A DNA stretch of 17,925 bases, taken from positions 1 through 17,925 of the forward strand of contig CAJMMY010000007.1 in the NCBI GenBank assembly GCA_905214605.1, in the 5' to 3' direction. The DNA is from an uncultured bacterium (GTDB taxonomy: Bacteria; Bacillota_A; Clostridia; Oscillospirales; Oscillospiraceae). A program made the position numbers and the translations under genes. How positions within the stretch are numbered: position 1 is the stretch's first letter; the number at the start of each line of letters is the position of its first letter. The notes beneath the pieces were generated by a model. It was not told the origin of the DNA. It made no database searches and worked only from the letters and a program-made list of their open reading frames with translations. Positions 13,848-17,925 of the stretch are shown here, one piece after another.

Positions 13848-13862
13848 TTAGTCTACGCTAAC
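13848..13862. promoter_or_regulatory. Second copy of the feo operator, on the ABC transporter side
   Basis: TTAGTCTACGCTAAC is identical to the feo operator at 12 of 15 positions and in the same orientation, 82 bases away. It lies about 60 bases upstream of the transporter's -35 box, so its effect there is uncertain. Confidence 0.45.
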
Positions 13863-13921
13863 ATACAATCTGACAGTCTTGCCTAACAATCATTCGGGCG
13901 ATAATTCGGAGAAGAAAACTG

Positions 13922-13950
13922 TTGTAATTTGCAGGGGGCTGTGCTACAAT
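13922..13950 (+). promoter_or_regulatory. Promoter of the ABC transporter operon
   Basis: TTGTAA (13922-13927) and TACAAT (13945-13950) are 17 bases apart, with the start codon about 55 bases downstream. Confidence 0.6.
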
Positions 13951-14004
13951 GTGCCCGAACAATTTAATAATGGGAGAATTCATTTGCATGCAAGGAGAAA
14001 TATC

Positions 14005-15564
14005 ATGCGGAATAAAATGCGGAATCTCATCCTTGGACTGTTGGTTTTTGCCATGATGCTCGCTGTGACCGCCTGCGGCGGCAAAACAGAGCAGCCCGGC
14101 ACCGACACCAAAGTGGAAACTCCCCAGAGGGCTGCGACAAACGAAGTGAATGTCGGTATCCCTCAGGACTTGGAAGACAGTCTTGACCCCCATCTGACGA
14201 CGGCGGCAGGAACCAGGGAAGTCCTTTTCAATATTTTTGAAGGTTTGGTTAAACCCGATTCTGAAGGCAACATTATCCCTGCAGTCGCAGAAAAGTGCGA
14301 CGTTTCGGACGATGGAACTGTTTACACGTTCACCCTGCGTGACGGCGTAAAGTTCCATAACGGCGAAGATGTGACGGTGGACGATGTTGTCTATTCTATT
14401 TCCCGGGCAGCCGGCAAGCTGGACGACGGCGCATACATTGCAAAAGAGTCTCTGGCCGGTATTGTGTCTGTGGAAGCAACGGACGATAAGACCGTGGTCA
14501 TCACCCTGAGTGATTGCAACACGGAATTCCTGGCAACGCTGGCAACCTCCAACGTGGCCATTATCCCCAAAGGCTATGAAGATCAGGCAACGGCTCCCAT
14601 CGGCACCGGCCCGTTCAAATTCGTCTCCCGTTCTCCTCAGGAGAACTTCGTTATGGAAAAATTTGACGGTTACTGGGGCGAGCCTGCAAAGCTGGACAAG
14701 GTGACCTACTTGGTTACGGCTGCCGATTCTCTGGTTATGAGCCTGAAGAGCGGTGCCATTGACATCTGCCCCCACCTGACCGTGGACCAGGCAAAGTCTG
14801 TGGAAGACCAGTACAACATTGAAAAAGACACCATGAAACTGGTGCAGGCTCTGTATCTGAACAACGCTGTGGAGCCCTTCAATGATGTGCGGGTGCGCCA
14901 GGCTCTGTGCTACGCTGTGAACGTGCAGGAAATCATCGATTTCGTCTGCGACGGTTACGGCGTGCGCGTGGGCAGCAGCATGTGCCCTGCATTCAAGAAG
15001 TACTTCCGGGAAGACCTGAGCGATTACTACACCCAGGATCTGGAAAAGGCAAAAGAACTGCTGAATGAGGCAGGCTACCCCGACGGATTCAGCTTCACCA
15101 TCACCGTGCCCTCCAACTATCCTCAGCACGTGCAGGCCGCAGAGGTCATTGCACAGCAGCTGCAGGCTGTGGGCATCACGGCAGAGCTCAAGCAGGTGGA
15201 GTGGGGCACTTGGGTCAGCGACACCTATGTCGGACGGGACTTCCAGTCCACCGTGGTCGGCTTTGACGCATCTACTCTCAGCGCTCGTGCATGGCTGGAG
15301 CGTTGGACCACCGGCTACTCCAAGAACATGATCAACTTCTCGGACAGCGAGTACGACGAACTGTTCCAGAAGGCCATCAGCTGCACCGATGACAACGAGC
15401 AGACCGAGCTGTACAAGCAGATGGAGCAGATCCTCACCGAAGAGGCTGCCAACGTCTACATTCAGGATCTGTGCGACATGGTGGCTGTGAACAAGGCGCT
15501 GGACGGCCTGCAGTTCTACCCGGCATACGTGCTGGATCTGTCCACGGTTTACTACAAGAAGTAA
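14005..15564 (+). CDS. Family-5 ABC transporter substrate-binding lipoprotein
   Basis: This 519-residue protein is the extracytoplasmic binding component of a dipeptide/oligopeptide/nickel-type importer (SBP_bac_5). Residues 1-23 are a lipoprotein signal peptide with lipobox LAVTAC, so Cys24 would be lipidated and membrane-anchored. Family features include the N-terminal SLDPHLTTAAGTREVLFNIFEGL, the motif IGTGPFKF and a YWG segment. Length is normal. AAGGAG 7 bases before the ATG at 14005 sets the start; upstream in-frame ATGs lack the signal peptide context. It starts an operon with two permeases and at least one ATPase. The ligand is unknown: peptides are the default, but the DtxR-like site upstream leaves a metal or metal-chelate open. 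Confidence 0.95.
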   Translation: MRNKMRNLILGLLVFAMMLAVTACGGKTEQPGTDTKVETPQRAATNEVNVGIPQDLEDSLDPHLTTAAGTREVLFNIFEGLVKPDSEGNIIPAVAEKCDVSDDGTVYTFTLRDGVKFHNGEDVTVDDVVYSISRAAGKLDDGAYIAKESLAGIVSVEATDDKTVVITLSDCNTEFLATLATSNVAIIPKGYEDQATAPIGTGPFKFVSRSPQENFVMEKFDGYWGEPAKLDKVTYLVTAADSLVMSLKSGAIDICPHLTVDQAKSVEDQYNIEKDTMKLVQALYLNNAVEPFNDVRVRQALCYAVNVQEIIDFVCDGYGVRVGSSMCPAFKKYFREDLSDYYTQDLEKAKELLNEAGYPDGFSFTITVPSNYPQHVQAAEVIAQQLQAVGITAELKQVEWGTWVSDTYVGRDFQSTVVGFDASTLSARAWLERWTTGYSKNMINFSDSEYDELFQKAISCTDDNEQTELYKQMEQILTEEAANVYIQDLCDMVAVNKALDGLQFYPAYVLDLSTVYYKK

Positions 15565-15625
15565 TCCGACTTACGCAATTCTGTAAACAAAATCAAACGA
15601 TGCAGCGCCGAAAGGAGGCGGGAAA

Positions 15626-16567
15626 ATGAAATACGTTGTAAAAAAATTTGGGACTCTCATTATTACGTTGTTCGCGGTTTCATTACTCGCCTTTTTGGCG
15701 TTTCAGATTATTCCGGGGGATGCCGCGACCCATATTCTGGGCACCGAGGCAACCCCGGAACGTTTGGCTGCTTTGCGCCATGAAATGGGACTGGACCGTC
15801 CGGTTCTGGTGCAGTATTTTGATTGGCTGGGCCAGTTCCTGTTCGGGGATATGGGTCAGTCTTACAGCTATTCCATTTCCGTGAAGGAAATGCTCATGCC
15901 GAAACTGCCCATCACCATCACGTTGACGGTGATGTCCTTTTTGATGATTGTTCTGGTGTCCATTCCCTTGGGCGTCTGGCAGGGCCGGCATGCCGGCGAG
16001 GTCAAAGACGTGGCTGTCGGCATGGTGGGACAAGTGGTGATGTCCTGCCCGCCCTTTTTCCTGGGTATGATTTTTACGATTCTGTTCGGCCTGGTGTTCA
16101 AGCTGTTCACCCAGGGGCAGTTCGTGAATTACACGGACTCGGTGCCCGGTTTTCTGGGATATCTGGTGTTCCCGGCGCTGGCCATTGCCCTGCCGAAAAT
16201 TGCCATGACGGCAAAGCTGCTGCGTTCCTCTGTGGTGCAGGAATTGCAGCAGGATTATGTACGCACTGCCCGTTCCCGGGGCCGGAAATTCGATTCCGTG
16301 CTGCGGGTGCATGTGCTGCGGAATGCAATGATTCCGGTGGTAACCTTTTTGGCAATGGCCATCGCGGATATTGCGGCAGGCAGCATTATCATCGAGCAGG
16401 TGTTTTCCATTCCCGGAATCGGCCGGCTGCTGCTGGTGTCGATTCTGAACCGGGATTTCCCGGTGGTGCAGGCCATTGTTGTGATGATGGCATTCCTGGT
16501 GGTGTTCGTCAACTTTGTGGTGGACGTGCTCTATCAGTTCATTGACCCCCGGATTCGGGTGTCCTGA
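15626..16567 (+). CDS. ABC transporter permease, DppB/OppB type
   Basis: This 313-residue membrane protein is the first permease of the importer. It has the DppB-type N-terminus (KKFGTLIITLFAVSLLAFLA then IIPGDAATHILG), about six membrane segments and the ATPase-coupling EAA loop DYVRTARSRGRKFDSVLRVH. AAAGGAGG lies 7 bases before the ATG. It is separated by 61 bases from the binding-protein gene, without a terminator. Confidence 0.95.
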   Translation: MKYVVKKFGTLIITLFAVSLLAFLAFQIIPGDAATHILGTEATPERLAALRHEMGLDRPVLVQYFDWLGQFLFGDMGQSYSYSISVKEMLMPKLPITITLTVMSFLMIVLVSIPLGVWQGRHAGEVKDVAVGMVGQVVMSCPPFFLGMIFTILFGLVFKLFTQGQFVNYTDSVPGFLGYLVFPALAIALPKIAMTAKLLRSSVVQELQQDYVRTARSRGRKFDSVLRVHVLRNAMIPVVTFLAMAIADIAAGSIIIEQVFSIPGIGRLLLVSILNRDFPVVQAIVVMMAFLVVFVNFVVDVLYQFIDPRIRVS

Positions 16568-16577
16568 GGAGGGGCTC

Positions 16578-17378
16578 ATGAAGAAACGAAATTGGAATTT
16601 ACGCATCGGCAGCGTGCTCAGCGCGCTGATGGTGCTGATGATATTGATTGGACTGGTGTGGACGCCTTACGAGCCCAACGCTATGTCCTCTGCGGATAAA
16701 ATGCTGGGTCCTTGCTTGCAGCATTGGTTCGGCACGGATAATCTGGGCCGGGATATTTTCAGCCGCGTGATTCAAGGCGGCGGCACCAGTCTGCTGATTG
16801 CCGTTTGCACCGTTGCCATCGGTGCGGTGTGCGGCATTGTTGTGGGCAGCCTGACCGGCTATTTCGGCGGTTGGGTGGATGAAGTGCTGATGCGGTTCAA
16901 TGACGCCGTGGCGGCGTTTCCCAGTATTCTGCTGGCTCTGGTGTGCGTGAGCATTTTCGGTGCCGGTAAATATAAGATTATTCTGACTTTGGGTATTTTG
17001 TTTATCCCCAGCTTTGCCCGAATCGTCCGGGGCGAGTTTGCCAAGGAACGGAGTAAGGACTATGTGGAAAATGCCCGCATTATGGGCGCAAGCCCCATGC
17101 GGATTCTGTTTGCTCACATTCTGCCCAACGTGCGTACGGTGCTGATGAGCTCCATGGCCATCGGATTCAACAATGCCGTACTGGCAGAGGCCAGCATGAG
17201 CTATCTGAGCATGGGTGTACAGCCTCCGGACGCCAGCTTGGGACGGATGCTGTCTGAATCGCAGGGGATGCTGTTTACAGCGCCTTGGTATGCAATTTTC
17301 ACCGGTGTTTTTATCGTGCTGTTGATTCTGGGCTTTTCCCTGCTGGGGCAGGGTCTGCAGGAACAGGAGGCGGACTGA
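16578..17378 (+). CDS. ABC transporter permease, DppC/OppC type
   Basis: This 266-residue membrane protein is the second permease. Family features are the GTDNLGRDIFSRVIQGGGTS motif after the first membrane segment, and the EAA loop DYVENARIMGASPMRILFAH. The start at 16578 is supported by AGGAGG 5 bases upstream; the frame is open further upstream, but that part overlaps the end of the first permease gene and shows no family sequence. Ten bases separate the two permease genes, and the stop overlaps the ATPase start by one base. Confidence 0.94.
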   Translation: MKKRNWNLRIGSVLSALMVLMILIGLVWTPYEPNAMSSADKMLGPCLQHWFGTDNLGRDIFSRVIQGGGTSLLIAVCTVAIGAVCGIVVGSLTGYFGGWVDEVLMRFNDAVAAFPSILLALVCVSIFGAGKYKIILTLGILFIPSFARIVRGEFAKERSKDYVENARIMGASPMRILFAHILPNVRTVLMSSMAIGFNNAVLAEASMSYLSMGVQPPDASLGRMLSESQGMLFTAPWYAIFTGVFIVLLILGFSLLGQGLQEQEAD

Positions 17379-17925
17379 TGCTGGAAGTACAAGATTTACA
17401 CATTGCTTTCCCGGACCGGGCGGGCAAATTGCAGGAGGCTGTGAAGGGCATTTCCTTTTCCATCGCCGACGGTGAAATTCTGGGCATTGTGGGCGAATCC
17501 GGCTCCGGCAAAACTCAAACGGCCCTGGCAATGGCGGGCTTGAGCCCCAGAAAGGCGCAGCTCCGGGGAAAAATTCTTCTGGACGGCCGGGATTTGATGC
17601 CCTTGAGCCGGGAAGAAATCCGAAAGGTGCAGGGCAAGGAAATTGCCATTGTATTTCAGGAGCCTATGACGTCTCTGAACCCCACCATGCGCATCGGACG
17701 GCAGGTGGAGGAAGTGCTGACGATTCATACGAATCTGAGCAAAGAGGAACGGAAACAGCTGGCATTGCAGGCGCTGCATGACGTGGAGTTGCCGGACGTG
17801 GAAAAAATTTATGCCAAGTACCCCCATGAGCTTTCCGGCGGACAGCGGCAGCGGGTGATGATTGCAAGCGCCATCATCGGCAACCCGAAACTGCTGATTG
17901 CCGATGAACCCACCACCGCATTGGA
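17378..17925 (+). CDS. ABC transporter ATPase, DppD/OppD type, cut by window end
   Basis: The first 182 codons of an ATPase gene that runs past the window. Visible are Walker A GESGSGKT (Lys45), the Q-loop VFQEPMTSLNP, the signature LSGGQRQRV and Walker B LLIADEPTTAL. This subunit powers the two permeases and would be followed by a DppF-type partner. AGGAGG lies 7 bases before the ATG at 17378, which overlaps the previous stop (TGATG). Confidence 0.95.
   Translation, partial: MLEVQDLHIAFPDRAGKLQEAVKGISFSIADGEILGIVGESGSGKTQTALAMAGLSPRKAQLRGKILLDGRDLMPLSREEIRKVQGKEIAIVFQEPMTSLNPTMRIGRQVEEVLTIHTNLSKEERKQLALQALHDVELPDVEKIYAKYPHELSGGQRQRVMIASAIIGNPKLLIADEPTTAL

Larger units (their letters stand above)
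13694..14004. other. Divergent intergenic region between feo and the ABC transporter (311 bases)
   Basis: No gene is visible here. It holds the feo promoter with an overlapping DtxR-type operator, two weaker operator-like sites in the feo leader, a second operator-like copy at 13848-13862 and the transporter promoter at 13922-13950. Confidence 0.85.

Overview
The window looks like chromosomal DNA of an anaerobic, low-to-mid GC Gram-positive bacterium of the Clostridia, possibly a gut Oscillospirales-type organism. The reasons are strong AGGAGG-type ribosome binding sites, an oxygen-sensitive glycyl radical enzyme with its activase, doubled FeoA genes in a ferrous iron operon, a C_GCAxxG_C_C protein and a lipoprotein-anchored peptide ABC transporter. 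The taxonomic call is inference. I see no RNA genes, insertion sequences, prophage genes or CRISPR arrays.

Layout. (1) 1-1367, plus strand: the 3' end of rsmA, a DtxR/MntR-family metalloregulator ending in a strong terminator, and an XRE-cupin regulator with its own promoter and a palindrome over the -35 box. (2) 1368-2034: 667 bases without a convincing gene. They hold a strong terminator (1701-1737), two palindromes sharing the TTGTGCA word, and the promoter region of the next gene. (3) 2035-9043, plus strand: a catabolic cluster. It encodes a glycyl radical enzyme (GRE), its radical-SAM activase, a YjiH/YjiG-like membrane pair, a third multi-pass membrane protein and an M20 metallopeptidase. 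It ends in a terminator identical over 42 bp to the one at 658-699. (4) 9143-10194, minus strand: a C_GCAxxG_C_C protein and thiamine pyrophosphokinase, translationally coupled. (5) 10366-13693, minus strand: a ferrous iron (Feo) operon, feoA-feoA-feoB, then a DtxR-fold winged-helix protein that has lost its metal ligands, then a FeoA-like protein with a Cys/His-rich tail. DtxR-type operators lie in the promoter. (6) 14005-17925, plus strand: a family-5 (dipeptide/oligopeptide/nickel type) ABC transporter, as lipoprotein, two permeases and a truncated first ATPase.

How it fits together. The regulator-plus-GRE block is the most interesting part. The GRE has the catalytic Cys433 and Gly765, but the usual Glu two residues after the cysteine (the CxE motif of eliminases and arylacetate decarboxylases) is Val435. 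With the E. coli-like yjiH-yjiG-peptidase gene order, this suggests uptake of an amide-linked or peptide-like compound, hydrolysis by the M20 enzyme and radical chemistry on a product. The substrate is unknown. The Feo operon is the second interesting part: a winged-helix protein and a cysteine-cluster protein follow feoB and may together stand in for FeoC. A copy of the feo operator (12 of 15 bases identical) also lies on the side facing the ABC transporter, so that transporter might be iron-responsive.
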